NCBI RefSeq assembly: GCF_900177515.1
Contig: NZ_FXAK01000001.1
Span: 248,001 to 312,000 of the forward strand
Length of the DNA: 64,000 nt
Reading direction: 5' to 3'
Source: Azospirillum oryzae
Lineage (GTDB): Bacteria > Pseudomonadota > Alphaproteobacteria > Azospirillales > Azospirillaceae
Each line of letters opens with the position of its first letter. The stretch's first letter is position 1. Below the pieces are notes generated by a model. It worked only from the letters and a program-made list of their open reading frames with translations, was not told where the DNA came from and did not search any database. Below, piece by piece: positions 37,151 to 46,428 of this stretch. The position numbers and the translations under genes were made by a program.

Positions 37151-37924
37151 ATGCCGTCCTTTAAACCCGTGGTCGCCCTGATGCGTGGTCTGGACGTCCT
37201 CCAGGCGGTGAATGCGTCGCGGGAGGCGACGGTCGGATCGGTCCATGCCGCGACCGGGCTGGACAAGGCGACCGTGGTGCGGATGCTGGAAACGCTGGAA
37301 CATGCCGGCTACATCGTGCGCGTCGCCGGCCGGCCGGCCTATGTTCCCTCCTGGCGCACCCTGCAGCTCAGCCAGGGCTACGACCTGCAGCGCAGCCTGG
37401 GTGCCGCGGCGGAACCGATCCTGACGAACTTCCGCAAATCCATCGGCTGGCCGTCGGATCTGGCGATCTGCGATCGCGGCGCCATGATCGTCGTCCAGAC
37501 CAGCCGCGAACAGGGGCCGCTGTCCCTGAACCGCCGGCCCGGCTATCAGGCGCCGGTGCTGTCGACGTCGCTCGGCCGCGCCTATCTGGCCTTCTGCCCG
37601 GACGAGGAGCGGCAGGCCATCCTCGCCCAGATCGCCGCCCGACCGAATGCGGAGAGTGTCGATCTGGGCGAGGCCGACGCCATACTGGCGGAGGTGCGGG
37701 AGCGCGGCTTCGCCGTGATGGACGGCACCTACAGCGACCGCGAGTATGAGGGCCTCGTCTGGGCCATCGCCGTCCCGGTGATGAACGGCGAGCGCGCCTG
37801 CGCCTCGGTGAACATCCTGATGCTGCGCAACGCCATGTCCTACGAGATGGCGGTGGACCGCCTGCTGGAGCCGCTGAAAGCGACCGCCGCCCGCCTCGCC
37901 GAGGTTTTCCGCGCCCAGGGCTGA
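37151..37924 (+). CDS. IclR-family transcriptional regulator (acyl-CoA operon)
   Basis: A 257-residue IclR-type regulator. The N-terminal helix-turn-helix (VALMRGLDVLQAVNASREAT, then TGLDKATVVRMLETLEHAGY) is followed by an effector domain that ends VPVMNGERACASVNILMLRN, the usual conserved block. It is flanked by copies of the operator TTTCA-N5-TGAAA, one before the divergent CoA transferase and one before the acyl-CoA dehydrogenase operon, which points to it as the local controller. GGAGGAACCGAG precedes the start. Confidence 0.9.
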   Translation: MPSFKPVVALMRGLDVLQAVNASREATVGSVHAATGLDKATVVRMLETLEHAGYIVRVAGRPAYVPSWRTLQLSQGYDLQRSLGAAAEPILTNFRKSIGWPSDLAICDRGAMIVVQTSREQGPLSLNRRPGYQAPVLSTSLGRAYLAFCPDEERQAILAQIAARPNAESVDLGEADAILAEVRERGFAVMDGTYSDREYEGLVWAIAVPVMNGERACASVNILMLRNAMSYEMAVDRLLEPLKATAARLAEVFRAQG

Positions 37925-38042
37925 TCCGGCCCGGCCATTTTCTCTCCGGCTTATCGGTCCAGTCGGGGCCGCCCTCTGCATGCGCGGATATGCGGCGCTT
38001 GGCCTTCCTCTCCCCTCGGCTATTGGTGGTGACCCTAACAAA

Positions 38043-38076
38043 TTTGGTTGCCAACCAAACCATCCCCCTGTACGGT
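38043..38076 (+). promoter_or_regulatory. probable promoter of the acyl-CoA operon, with embedded palindrome
   Basis: TTGCCA (38048-38053) and TACGGT (38071-38076) are separated by 17 bases and match sigma-70 spacing. The -35 lies inside TTTGGTTGCCAACCAAA (38043-38059), a perfect 7+7 palindrome that could be a second regulator site. The IclR operator lies 17 bases downstream, at a position suited to repression. Confidence 0.5.
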
Positions 38077-38092
38077 TTTAACAATGAAAAGG

Positions 38093-38111
38093 CGTTTCAT
38101 ACAGTGAAACG
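38093..38111. promoter_or_regulatory. operator TTTCA-N5-TGAAA, copy 2
   Basis: CGTTTCATACAGTGAAACG is a perfect 7+7 inverted repeat with a 5-base centre, 31 bases before the first acyl-CoA dehydrogenase gene. The core matches the copy at 36969-36983. The two sites define a likely IclR regulon of CoA transferase, regulator and the eleven-gene operon. Confidence 0.7.
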
Positions 38112-38142
38112 ACAATGAACCGGCAAAGCTGGGGGGACGAAG

Positions 38143-39216
38143 ATGAGCGAAACCGGTCGGATCCTCGTCGATACGGCGACCAGACTGTTCCAGAACATCG
38201 TCACGCCCAGGGAACTGGCCCGCGCCGAGGCGGGTGAGTGGCCGCAAGACGCCTGGAAGGCGGTGGAGGAGCTTGGCCTGCCGCTGGCGCTGGTCCCGGA
38301 GGACCAGGGCGGCTTCGGCATCGACCCTGTGGAGGCGCTGGCGGCGGTCCGCGTCGCCGCCGCTTTCGCGCTGCCGCTTCCGCTGGGCGAGTCGATGCTG
38401 GCGAACCGCCTGCTGGCCGGCGCCGGCATCGACGCGCCGGGCGGTGCGCTGTCGGTCGCGTCCGCCGCCATCCCCGCCGGCCGGCCGGCTTACCCTATTG
38501 ATCTTGTGCCGGAAAACGGCGGCTGGCGGCTGACCGGGGTGGCGCGCCGTGTGCCCTGGGGCGGCAAGGTGTCCGGCGTCGTGGTGGTCGCCGAGGCCGC
38601 CGGCGTGCCGCATGTCGCGCTGGTTCCCGCCGGCCGCTTCGAGGTGGCGCCCGGCACCAATCTCGCCGGGGAGCCGCGCGACGACCTGACCTTCGATTGC
38701 GTGATGGAGCCGTCGCAGGTGGCGCCCGCAGCCGGTGTCACGCCGGAAGGCCTGCGCGCCGCCGGCGCTGCCCTGCGCAGCATCCAGATCGCCGGGGCGC
38801 TGGCGCGGGTTCTGGAGATGACGGTGCAGTACGCCAACGAACGGTCGCAGTTCGGCCGGCCCATCGGCAAGTTCCAGGCGATCCAGCAATCCCTCGCGGT
38901 GCTGGCCGGCCAGACCGCCGCCGCCGCCGCCGCCGCCGATCTGGCGGCGGAAGCCATCACCGCGCCCGCCGGCGACCATCGCATCGCCGTCGCCAAGGCC
39001 CGCACCGGCGAGGCTGCGAGCGTGGCGGCGGCCATCGCCCATCAGGTCCATGGCGCCATCGGCTTCACCCACGAACACAGCCTCCACCACCTCACCCGGC
39101 GCCTGTGGTCCTGGCGCGACGAGTTCGGCAACGACGCCGAATGGTCCCGCCGCCTGGGACACGCCGCCATCGCCGCAGGCGCCGATGGCCTGTGGCCGAT
39201 GATCACGGCGGCCTGA
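38143..39216 (+). CDS. acyl-CoA dehydrogenase family protein (first subunit)
   Basis: A 357-residue FAD-dependent acyl-CoA dehydrogenase relative. The C-terminal part NERSQFGRPIGKFQAIQQSL, then VHGAIGFTHEHSLHHLTRRL, gives FAD-binding and tetramer-interface segments. The N-terminal part is short, and the usual catalytic Glu position is hard to place. Next to a second, 380-residue ACAD it resembles the two-subunit (heterotetrameric) ACADs used for bulky substrates such as sterol side chains or carnitine esters. It is the first gene of the operon, 19 bases before its partner. Confidence 0.85.
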   Translation: MSETGRILVDTATRLFQNIVTPRELARAEAGEWPQDAWKAVEELGLPLALVPEDQGGFGIDPVEALAAVRVAAAFALPLPLGESMLANRLLAGAGIDAPGGALSVASAAIPAGRPAYPIDLVPENGGWRLTGVARRVPWGGKVSGVVVVAEAAGVPHVALVPAGRFEVAPGTNLAGEPRDDLTFDCVMEPSQVAPAAGVTPEGLRAAGAALRSIQIAGALARVLEMTVQYANERSQFGRPIGKFQAIQQSLAVLAGQTAAAAAAADLAAEAITAPAGDHRIAVAKARTGEAASVAAAIAHQVHGAIGFTHEHSLHHLTRRLWSWRDEFGNDAEWSRRLGHAAIAAGADGLWPMITAA

Positions 39217-39235
39217 GCAGCGGAGACACCCGACG

Positions 39236-40378
39236 ATGACCGTATTCACCTTCCCCGCGCCCCCGCCCGCCGATGTCGAGGCGCTGCGTGCCGAAGTCCG
39301 CGACTTCCTCGCCACCGAACTGGCCGCCCGCAGGCCGCGCGACCGCGCCCGGTCCTGGAGCGGCTTCGACGCCGATTTCAGCCGCAAGCTGGGCGAACGC
39401 GGCTGGATCGGCATGACCTGGCCGAAGGCCTATGGCGGCCACGAACGCAGCGCGCTCGAACGCTATGTCGTGCTGGAGGAGATGCTGGCGGCCGGGGCGC
39501 CGGTGGCGGCCCACTGGATCGCCGACCGCCAGAGCGGCCCGCTGCTGCTGAAGGTCGGGACCGAGGAGCAGCGCCGGACGATCCTGCCGCGCATCGCCGC
39601 CGGTGAATGCTTCTTCTGCATCGGCATGAGCGAGCCGGATTCCGGGTCCGACCTTGCCGCGGTGCGAACCCGCGCCACCCCGGTGGACGGCGGATTCCGC
39701 GTCACCGGCACCAAGCTGTGGACCACCTACGCCCACAAATCCCACTACATGATCCTGTTCTGCCGCACCGGCGGCCAGGAGGAGCGGCAGGGCGGCACCA
39801 GCCAGTTGCTGGTCGACCTGAACACGCCGGGGGTTACCATCCGCCCCATCGCCGACCTGTCGGGCGAGCATCACTTCAACGAGGTGGTGTTCGAGGACGC
39901 CTTCATCCCGGACAGCGCCCTGATCGGCCGGATGGGCGACGGCTGGAACCAGGTGATGGGCGAGCTGGCCTTCGAGCGCAGCGGGCCGGAGCGGTTCCTG
40001 TCCTCCTTCACCCTGCTGGTGGAGCTGGTGCGCGCGCTGGGCAACGACCCGTCGGATCGCGCCAGGGAAGCCGTCGGCCGGCTGACCGCGCACATCGTCA
40101 CGCTGCGGCGGCTGTCCCGATCGGTGGCCGGCATGCTCCAGAACGGCGAGAACCCGGCGCTGCAGGCCGCGCTGGTCAAGGATCTCGGTGCGCTGGTGGA
40201 GCAGGAAGTCCCCGAGATCGTCCGCGGCGTCGTGTCGGTGGAGCCGTCGCTGCAGGCCGACACCGAACTGGCCGCCGTCCTGGCCCACACCATCCTCAAC
40301 GCCCCGGCCTTTTCGCTGCGCGGCGGCACCCGCGAGATCCTGCGCGGCATCATCGCCCGCGGCCTCGGCCTGCGCTGA
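39236..40378 (+). CDS. acyl-CoA dehydrogenase (second subunit)
   Basis: A 380-residue ACAD. The FAD-binding signature CFFCIGMSEPDSGSDLAAVRT, the GTKLWTTYAHKSHYMILFCR segment and the C-terminal RGGTREILRGIIARGLG are classical. It oxidises an acyl-CoA to the 2,3-enoyl-CoA and passes electrons to ETF. Together with the preceding gene it may form a heteromer. The next genes (enoyl-CoA hydratase, CoA transferases, MaoC hydratase) continue the pathway. Confidence 0.9.
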   Translation: MTVFTFPAPPPADVEALRAEVRDFLATELAARRPRDRARSWSGFDADFSRKLGERGWIGMTWPKAYGGHERSALERYVVLEEMLAAGAPVAAHWIADRQSGPLLLKVGTEEQRRTILPRIAAGECFFCIGMSEPDSGSDLAAVRTRATPVDGGFRVTGTKLWTTYAHKSHYMILFCRTGGQEERQGGTSQLLVDLNTPGVTIRPIADLSGEHHFNEVVFEDAFIPDSALIGRMGDGWNQVMGELAFERSGPERFLSSFTLLVELVRALGNDPSDRAREAVGRLTAHIVTLRRLSRSVAGMLQNGENPALQAALVKDLGALVEQEVPEIVRGVVSVEPSLQADTELAAVLAHTILNAPAFSLRGGTREILRGIIARGLGLR

Positions 40379-40438
40379 CGCATCGTCGACGCGACCGTGC
40401 AGGGCCGGAGAAGACACAATAGGAAGGACCCGACCGCC

Positions 40439-41239
40439 ATGACCGACGCGGTGCTTGAAGAGAATGCGGATGGCATCGTCACGCTGACCCTGAACCGGCC
40501 GGAACAGCGCAACCCCATCTCCGACGAGGATGTGCTGGAAACGCTGATCGCCGCGCTGGCCCGGCTCGACGCCGACAACGCCACCCGCGCGATCATCGTC
40601 ACCGGCGCCGGCAAGGCCTTTTCGTCCGGTGGAAACCTCAAGAAGATGGGGGCGTCGGGTGGGCTCAACGATCCGCTGCCGGCGCAGACCCGGCTGAACT
40701 ACCGCCGCGGCATCCAGCGCCTTCCCCTGCTGATCGAGGCGATGGAGGTGCCGACCATCGCCGCGGTGAACGGGCCGGCCGTCGGTGCCGGTTGCGACCT
40801 CGCCTGCATGTGCGACCTGCGCATCGCCGGGGAAAGCGCCCGCTTCGCCGAAAGCTTCGTCAAGGTCGGCATCGTGCCCGGCGACGGCGGCGCCTGGTTC
40901 CTGCCGCGGGTCGTCGGCTTCTCCAAGGCCTGCGAGATGGCGCTGACCGGCGACGCCATCGACGCGCAGGAGGCGCTGGCCTGCGGGCTGGTCTCCCGCG
41001 TCGTGCCCGACGCCGATCTGCTGGCGGAGGCGCGGGCACTCGCCGCCCGCATCGCCGTCAACCCGCCGCACGCCGTGCGGATGACGCGGCGCCTGCTGCG
41101 CCAGGGCCGCAATGCCGACCTCGACAGCCTGCTGGAGATGTCCGCCGCGATGCAGGCGCTCGCCCACGCGACGGACGACCACCGCGAAGCCGTGGCGGGC
41201 CTGCTGGAGCGGCGGGACCCGCGTTTCACCGGCCGCTGA
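40439..41239 (+). CDS. enoyl-CoA hydratase/isomerase family protein (crotonase)
   Basis: A 266-residue crotonase. VTLTLNRPEQRNPIS opens the fold; the two oxyanion-hole blocks are AFSSGGNLKKMG and AVNGPAVGAGCDLACMCDLR; and FAESFVKVGIVPGDGGAW contains the catalytic Glu/Asp region. It probably hydrates the enoyl-CoA made by the ACAD pair. The start at 40439 follows AGGAAGGACC; an earlier in-frame ATG is rejected. Confidence 0.9.
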   Translation: MTDAVLEENADGIVTLTLNRPEQRNPISDEDVLETLIAALARLDADNATRAIIVTGAGKAFSSGGNLKKMGASGGLNDPLPAQTRLNYRRGIQRLPLLIEAMEVPTIAAVNGPAVGAGCDLACMCDLRIAGESARFAESFVKVGIVPGDGGAWFLPRVVGFSKACEMALTGDAIDAQEALACGLVSRVVPDADLLAEARALAARIAVNPPHAVRMTRRLLRQGRNADLDSLLEMSAAMQALAHATDDHREAVAGLLERRDPRFTGR

Positions 41240-41285
41240 CCCGCAGCCCCTCAAACCGGAAACCGCCGAACGGGAGGACAAGGCC

Positions 41286-42233
41286 ATGCAGGCGATCGTC
41301 ATGGAGGCCGGCGGGGTCTTCGCAGTGCGGGACGTGCCGCCCCCCGAACCGAAGCCCACGGAAGCGCTGGTGCGGGTGGAGGCGATCTCGCTCAACCGCG
41401 GCGAGGCGACGCGGGCGCTGTCCGCCCGGCCGGGCACACGGCCGGGCTGGGATCTGGCCGGCGTGGTGGAACGGCAGGCGGCCGACGGCTCCGGCCCCGC
41501 CACCGGGATCAGGGTCGCCGGACTGCTGGTCTCCGGCGCGTGGTCCGAGCTGGCCGCCGTGCCGATCCGCCAGTTGGCGGCGATCCCCGACGCAGTGACG
41601 ACGGAACAGGCAGCCTGCCTGCCGGTCGCCGGATTGACGGCGCTGCACGCCTTGAGGCGGGGCGGCGATCTGCTGGGCAAGCGCGTGCTGGTCACCGGCG
41701 CCACCGGCGGCGTCGGGCATCTCGCCTGCCAACTGGCCCGGTAGGCCGGGGCGCGGGTGACCGCGATGGTCCGCACCGCCGCGGACGTGCCGCGCGCGCT
41801 CGGCTTCGGTGCCCACCATGCCGCCGTGACGGCGGAGGATCAGGGCGAGGCCGCAGGCGTCGGACCGTTCGACCTGATCGTCGAGTCCGTCGGCGGCCCG
41901 TCCCTGGCGCGGTCGCTGGGCATGCTGGCGCCCGGCGGCATCTGCGTCGTCTTCGGCGTCACCGGCGGCGCCGGGACCACCATCGACGCCCGCGCCTTCT
42001 ACATGAGCGGATCGCGGACGGTGACCGGGCTCGCGGTCTTCGAAGAGATCAAAAGCGGCGAGCCGGCCGCGCGCGGCCTGTCCCTGCTGCTGGCGCTGGC
42101 CGCCGAGGGGCGGCTGGCGGCGGAGATCGCCGTCCGGCGCCCATGGACGGAGATGCCGGAGGCCGCCGCGGACCTGCTGGCCCGCCGGCACAAGGGAAAG
42201 ACGGTGCTGCTCGTCCAGGACGGCGGCCGATAA
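41286..42233 (+). pseudogene. MDR-family quinone/zinc-independent oxidoreductase interrupted by an in-frame amber codon
   Basis: A 315-codon reading frame with the standard medium-chain reductase layout: GroES-like N-half (MQAIVMEAGGVFAVRDVPPP, then SLNRGEATRAL) and NADPH-binding C-half (VLVTGATGGVGHLACQLAR). TAG stands at 41742-41744, after residue 152, exactly between the Rossmann glycine motif and the next strand (AGARVTAMVRTAADV). The same frame continues undamaged to a TAA at 42231. Homologues usually have an ordinary residue here, and CAG to TAG is one transition. Either the gene is newly inactivated, the codon is read through, or the base is a sequencing error. The second half alone would lack a start with good context. 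Confidence 0.8.
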
Positions 42234-42255
42234 AACATCGAGGGAGGTGCCAGGC

Positions 42256-42807
42256 ATGAGCAAGACACGCGGACCGACGGGCATCCTCGACGCCGTCGAC
42301 CACGTCTTCTCCTTGGTCGCGGCGGCCTGCATGATGCTGATCATGCTGGTTGTCGTGGCCGACGTGGTCATGAGGTATTTCTTCGCCATGCCGCTGGCAT
42401 GGTCCTACGACGTGATCTCCCTGTACCTCATGGTCGGGATGTTCTTCTTCGGCGTGTCAGACACCCTGCGCGAGAACGGCCATATCGGCATCGACATCCT
42501 CCAGCGCAGCATGCCGGCACCGATGCGCCATGTCGGCGAGGCGGCCGGCTACCTGCTGTCGGCCATGGTCACGGCGGCGATCGGCTGGCTTGCCTTCCAG
42601 CGCTCGCTCTCCGCTTGGCAGAACGACGAGGCGCTGTCCGGCGCCTACCTGTGGCCGACCTGGATCGCGCTGGTGCCGGTCGTCATCGGCGGCCTTCTGC
42701 TGACGCTCCGCAATCTTCTGCTGACCGCGACCCACCTCCGGGACGCCTTCGGCGGCGCCCAGAGCGTCGACCACGCTCCCACCCCCAATCTGGAGGAACG
42801 CATCTGA
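42256..42807 (+). CDS. TRAP transporter small permease (DctQ-type)
   Basis: A 183-residue protein with four membrane helices. HVFSLVAAACMMLIMLVVVA, then DVVMRYFFAMPLAWSYDVIS, is the DctQ opening; DTLRENGHIGIDILQR, then an interface segment, and the last helix follow. The start at 42256 has AGGGAGGTGCC upstream. Its stop overlaps the start of the large permease (TGATG). Confidence 0.9.
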   Translation: MSKTRGPTGILDAVDHVFSLVAAACMMLIMLVVVADVVMRYFFAMPLAWSYDVISLYLMVGMFFFGVSDTLRENGHIGIDILQRSMPAPMRHVGEAAGYLLSAMVTAAIGWLAFQRSLSAWQNDEALSGAYLWPTWIALVPVVIGGLLLTLRNLLLTATHLRDAFGGAQSVDHAPTPNLEERI

Positions 42808-44096
42808 TGGTGGCGCTCGGCGGAATCTCCATTCTCTTCCTGATGCTGGCCTTCGGGCTGCCGGTGGCCTTCGCCATGGCGGTTTCCGGCGCGGCCGGGC
42901 TGCTGATGATCGGCGGCGTCGACATGGTGATGGGCATCCTGGAGACGGTGCCCTTCTCCACCGCCAACTCCTACGAGATGATCACCATCCCGATGTTCAT
43001 CCTGATGGCGGAGTTCGTGATCCTCAGCGGAGTCGCCAACGACCTGTTCGCCGCGGCGGCCAAATGGGTCGGCCGGGTGCCGGGCGGCCTGGGCATGGCG
43101 ACGGCAGTGGCCGGGGCCGGCTTCGGCGCCATCTCCGGATCCAGCACGGCGGCGGCGGCGACGTTGTCCTCCACCTCGATCCCGGCCATGCTGGAACAGG
43201 GCTACGAGCCGAAGCTGGCGGGCGGCGTGGTGGCGATCTCCGGCACGCTGGCGATGCTGATCCCGCCCAGCATCGCGCTGGTGCTCTACGGCATCATCGC
43301 CGACGTCAGCATCGGCGCGCTGCTGGTCGGCGGCATCATCCCCGGCATCCTGGTGACGCTGACCATCGTCCTGACCGTCTACCTGCTGGTCATCCAGGAC
43401 CGCAGCCGCGCTCCCGCAGGCCGCAGCTATACGCTGCGCGAGAAATTCGCCTCGCTGAAGGTGTGCGGCGCCATGATCCTGCTGTTCTCCGGCGTCACCG
43501 GGACGATCTACGCCGGCATCGCCACCCCGACCGAGGCAGCGGGCATCGGCGCCTTCGGCGCGTTCCTGCTGGCGCTTCGCTCGGGCAACCTGACCGCCGG
43601 AACCCTGCGCGCCGCCCTGGTCCGCGCGGTCCATGCCACCGCGATGATCCTGATGATCATGCTGGGCGCCCATGTGTTCGGGACCTTCTTCACCCTGACG
43701 CAGATCACCCAGGAGCTGGTCCATTGGGTCGGGTCGCTCGACGTGTCGCCGTGGGTGATCATGGCGCTGATCCTGTTCGGCTATGTGCTGCTGGGCTGCG
43801 TCATGGACCAGATCGCCATCCTGATCCTGACCGTACCGGTGGTGCTGCCGGTCGTCCTGTCGCTGGGCTTCGACCCGGTCTGGTTCGGCGTGATCGTCGT
43901 CATCACGGCGGAGGTCGGCATGGTGACCCCGCCGATGGGACTGAACGTCTTCGTCGTCGCCCGCTACACCGGCCGGCCGCTGGAGGAGATCTTCGCCGGC
44001 GTGATGCCCCATGTGGTGGCGCACCTGATCCTGATCGCGGCGCTGACCGCTTTCCCGCAGATCATCACCTGGCTGCCGTCGACGATGCGCTACTGA
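42807..44096 (+). CDS. TRAP transporter large permease (DctM-type)
   Basis: A 429-residue inner-membrane permease with about twelve helices. IPMFILMAEFVILSGVANDL, the AISGSSTAAAATLSS block, GGVVAISGTLAMLIPPSIAL and the late MVTPPMGLNVFVV are DctM signatures. It pairs with the small permease and the periplasmic binding protein for sodium- or proton-driven uptake of a carboxylate, presumably the acid metabolised by the surrounding CoA enzymes. Confidence 0.92.
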   Translation: MVALGGISILFLMLAFGLPVAFAMAVSGAAGLLMIGGVDMVMGILETVPFSTANSYEMITIPMFILMAEFVILSGVANDLFAAAAKWVGRVPGGLGMATAVAGAGFGAISGSSTAAAATLSSTSIPAMLEQGYEPKLAGGVVAISGTLAMLIPPSIALVLYGIIADVSIGALLVGGIIPGILVTLTIVLTVYLLVIQDRSRAPAGRSYTLREKFASLKVCGAMILLFSGVTGTIYAGIATPTEAAGIGAFGAFLLALRSGNLTAGTLRAALVRAVHATAMILMIMLGAHVFGTFFTLTQITQELVHWVGSLDVSPWVIMALILFGYVLLGCVMDQIAILILTVPVVLPVVLSLGFDPVWFGVIVVITAEVGMVTPPMGLNVFVVARYTGRPLEEIFAGVMPHVVAHLILIAALTAFPQIITWLPSTMRY

Positions 44097-44144
44097 CCCG
44101 CGGCCAAACGACAACAAACCTGCAGAAAAATCCGGAGGAAACCT

Positions 44145-45188
44145 ATGAAGCCGACCACCGCCGCGACGCTGTTCGCCGTCACCGCCCCGCTGGCACTCAC
44201 CCTCGCCGTCACGGCGTCTCCGGCGATGGCCCAGCAGACGAAACTGCGCGTCGCCGACTCCTTCCCCGCCGGCCACTATGTCGTCGAATACGGCACCAAG
44301 CCCTGGATGGATGAGATCAAGCGCCTGACCAACGGCAAGGTGGATTTCGAATACTATCCGGCCGAACAGTTGGGCAAGGCCAAGGACCTGCTGTCCTTGA
44401 CGCAGAACGGCGTGGCCGACATCGGCTATGTCGCGCCGGCCTTCGTGACCGACAAGCTGCCGCTGTCCACCGTGGCCGAACTGCCGGAGGCCTTCAACAC
44501 CTCCTGCGCCGGCACCAACGCCTATTGGCAGCTGGTCAAGCCCGGCGGCATCCTCGACAAGCGCGAGATCGGTCCGGCGGGCATGCGGGTGCTGTGGACG
44601 ATGGTCCTGCCGCCCTACCAGCTTTACATGGGCAAGACCGGAATCGAGGGCATCGACGTCGTCAAGGGCAAGAAGATCCGCACGACCGGCGCCGCGAAGG
44701 AACTGGCGATCCGCAAGATGGGCGCCGTGCCGGTGCAGATCCCGACCCCCGACGTGCTGGAGGCGCTGTCGCGCGGCACCGTCGACGGGATGCTGTTCCC
44801 GCATTCCAGCGTGCTGTCCTACGACCTGCAGAACACCGTGAAGTCGGCGACCGTCGGCGAGAATCTGGGCAGCTTCGTCATCACCTACATGATCAGCAAG
44901 CGCAAATGGGACCAGCTGCCCGCGGATGTCCGCGACGCCATGGACAAGGCCGGCGAGACCATCAACCACAACGCCTGCGAAAAGACCGACCGTGACGAGG
45001 CCGCCGACATCGAACGGCTGAAGAAGGCCGGGGTGACCATGGTCCATCTGCCGGACGCGGAAAGCGCGAAGCTGAAGGACATGCTGTCGTCGGTCAGCAA
45101 GGAATGGGCGGACAACCTGGACAAGCGCCGCCTGCCCGGCAGCGAGGTGCTGGCCGCCTTCCAGCAGGCGCTGAAGGACGGGAAATAA
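44145..45188 (+). CDS. TRAP transporter periplasmic solute-binding protein (DctP-type)
   Basis: A 347-residue protein with a Sec signal peptide (cut after PAMA, about residue 29). KLRVADSFPAGHYVVEYGTK and the GKKIRTTGAAKELAIRKMGA block hold the Arg that, as known for DctP proteins, pairs with the substrate carboxylate. VPVQIPTPDVLEALSRGTVDG lines the cleft. CCGGAGGAAACC precedes the start. It completes the TRAP system encoded by the two preceding genes. Confidence 0.92.
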   Translation: MKPTTAATLFAVTAPLALTLAVTASPAMAQQTKLRVADSFPAGHYVVEYGTKPWMDEIKRLTNGKVDFEYYPAEQLGKAKDLLSLTQNGVADIGYVAPAFVTDKLPLSTVAELPEAFNTSCAGTNAYWQLVKPGGILDKREIGPAGMRVLWTMVLPPYQLYMGKTGIEGIDVVKGKKIRTTGAAKELAIRKMGAVPVQIPTPDVLEALSRGTVDGMLFPHSSVLSYDLQNTVKSATVGENLGSFVITYMISKRKWDQLPADVRDAMDKAGETINHNACEKTDRDEAADIERLKKAGVTMVHLPDAESAKLKDMLSSVSKEWADNLDKRRLPGSEVLAAFQQALKDGK

Positions 45189-45246
45189 TCGCCCTGGACC
45201 TGATACCCGCTCCGCTTCACAGGTTAGCCGCTTCACAGGAAAACCG

Positions 45247-46428
45247 ATGACGTCCGACCAGTCTTCCCAAATCTGGTGTCCGCTGGCCGGCACCAGGGTG
45301 GTCGATTTCTCAGCCCTGTTGCCGGGTCCCTTCATCTCCACGGTGCTGGCCGATCTGGGCGCCGGCGTCGTGAAGGTCGAGCCGCCCGGCGGCGACAGCG
45401 CCCGCAGCTATCAGCCGGCGATGTTCGCGGCGGTCAACCGCGGCAAGCGGAGCCTGACCCTCGACCTCAAGGACCCGCAGTCCGCGCCCATCGTGGCGCG
45501 GCTGGCGGGCTGGGCCGACGTGGTGATCGAATCCAGCCGACCCGGCGTCGCCGACCGGCTGGGCATCGGATACGCGGCGCTCAGCGCGCTGAACCCGCGG
45601 ATCGTCTACTGCTCCGTCTCCAGCTTCGGCCAGTCGGGACCGGCGCGGGACCGTCCGGCCCACGACATCAACATCATGGCGGCGGCCGGCGCGCTCGGGC
45701 TTCCCGGCCATTGGAGCCGCCCGCCGTCCCGCCCCAGCATTCCGGTCGGCGACTTCGCGGCGGGGGCGCTGGCCGCCGCCTCCATCACCGCGGCGCTGGC
45801 GGAGCGGGACCGCACCGGACGCGGCCGGCATCTCGACGCCAGCCTGTTCGGCGCCGTGCTCTATTGCGCCGGCCTGCGCCATGGCACCGAGCCGCAGCAG
45901 GATCCGCGCGCCCATCTCAGCCCGGCCAACGACATCTACCGGACCGCCGACGGCCGCTGGATCGCGCTCGGCCTGATGGAGGACCATTTCTGGCGGCGCT
46001 TCCGCGCGGCGGTGGCGACCCAGCCGTCCGGCCCCGCTGCGGAGGCGCTCTCCGACCCGGCATTCGACAGCCATTCCGGCCGTCAGGAGCATGGCGACCG
46101 GCTCGCCGGCCTGCTGGCGGAGGTGATCGCCGGCGACAGCGCCGACCGTTGGATCGCGAGGCTGACCGAGGCCGACGTGCCGGCCGACATCTGCCGCCTG
46201 CCCCACGAGGCCGCCGCCTCTCCGCAGGCGGAGGCGCTGGGCCTGTCGGTCGCCGGTCCCGACGGGCGGCAGGTCGGCTTTCCCGTCCGCGCCGACAAGC
46301 GGACCTCCCCCCTGCATGCACCGGCGCCGGCCCTGAACGGCGACGCCGAGGCCATCCTGGCGGAAATCGCTGCGGAGATCGGCGCTCCGCCCCCGCCCAA
46401 CTTCCCTCATCACGGAGGCCCGGCATGA
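45247..46428 (+). CDS. CaiB/BaiF family III CoA transferase
   Basis: A 393-residue protein. VVDFSALLPGPFISTVLADL, then GAGVVKVEPPGGDSAR, is the CoA-binding opening, and the catalytic Asp is in RPAHDINIMAAAGALG. It carries a shorter C-terminus than the next paralogue. ATGA overlap with the following gene shows coupled translation. Together with the 46425 gene it may act on different acids or form a heteromer, as for some succinyl-CoA-dependent pairs. Confidence 0.9.
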   Translation: MTSDQSSQIWCPLAGTRVVDFSALLPGPFISTVLADLGAGVVKVEPPGGDSARSYQPAMFAAVNRGKRSLTLDLKDPQSAPIVARLAGWADVVIESSRPGVADRLGIGYAALSALNPRIVYCSVSSFGQSGPARDRPAHDINIMAAAGALGLPGHWSRPPSRPSIPVGDFAAGALAAASITAALAERDRTGRGRHLDASLFGAVLYCAGLRHGTEPQQDPRAHLSPANDIYRTADGRWIALGLMEDHFWRRFRAAVATQPSGPAAEALSDPAFDSHSGRQEHGDRLAGLLAEVIAGDSADRWIARLTEADVPADICRLPHEAAASPQAEALGLSVAGPDGRQVGFPVRADKRTSPLHAPAPALNGDAEAILAEIAAEIGAPPPPNFPHHGGPA

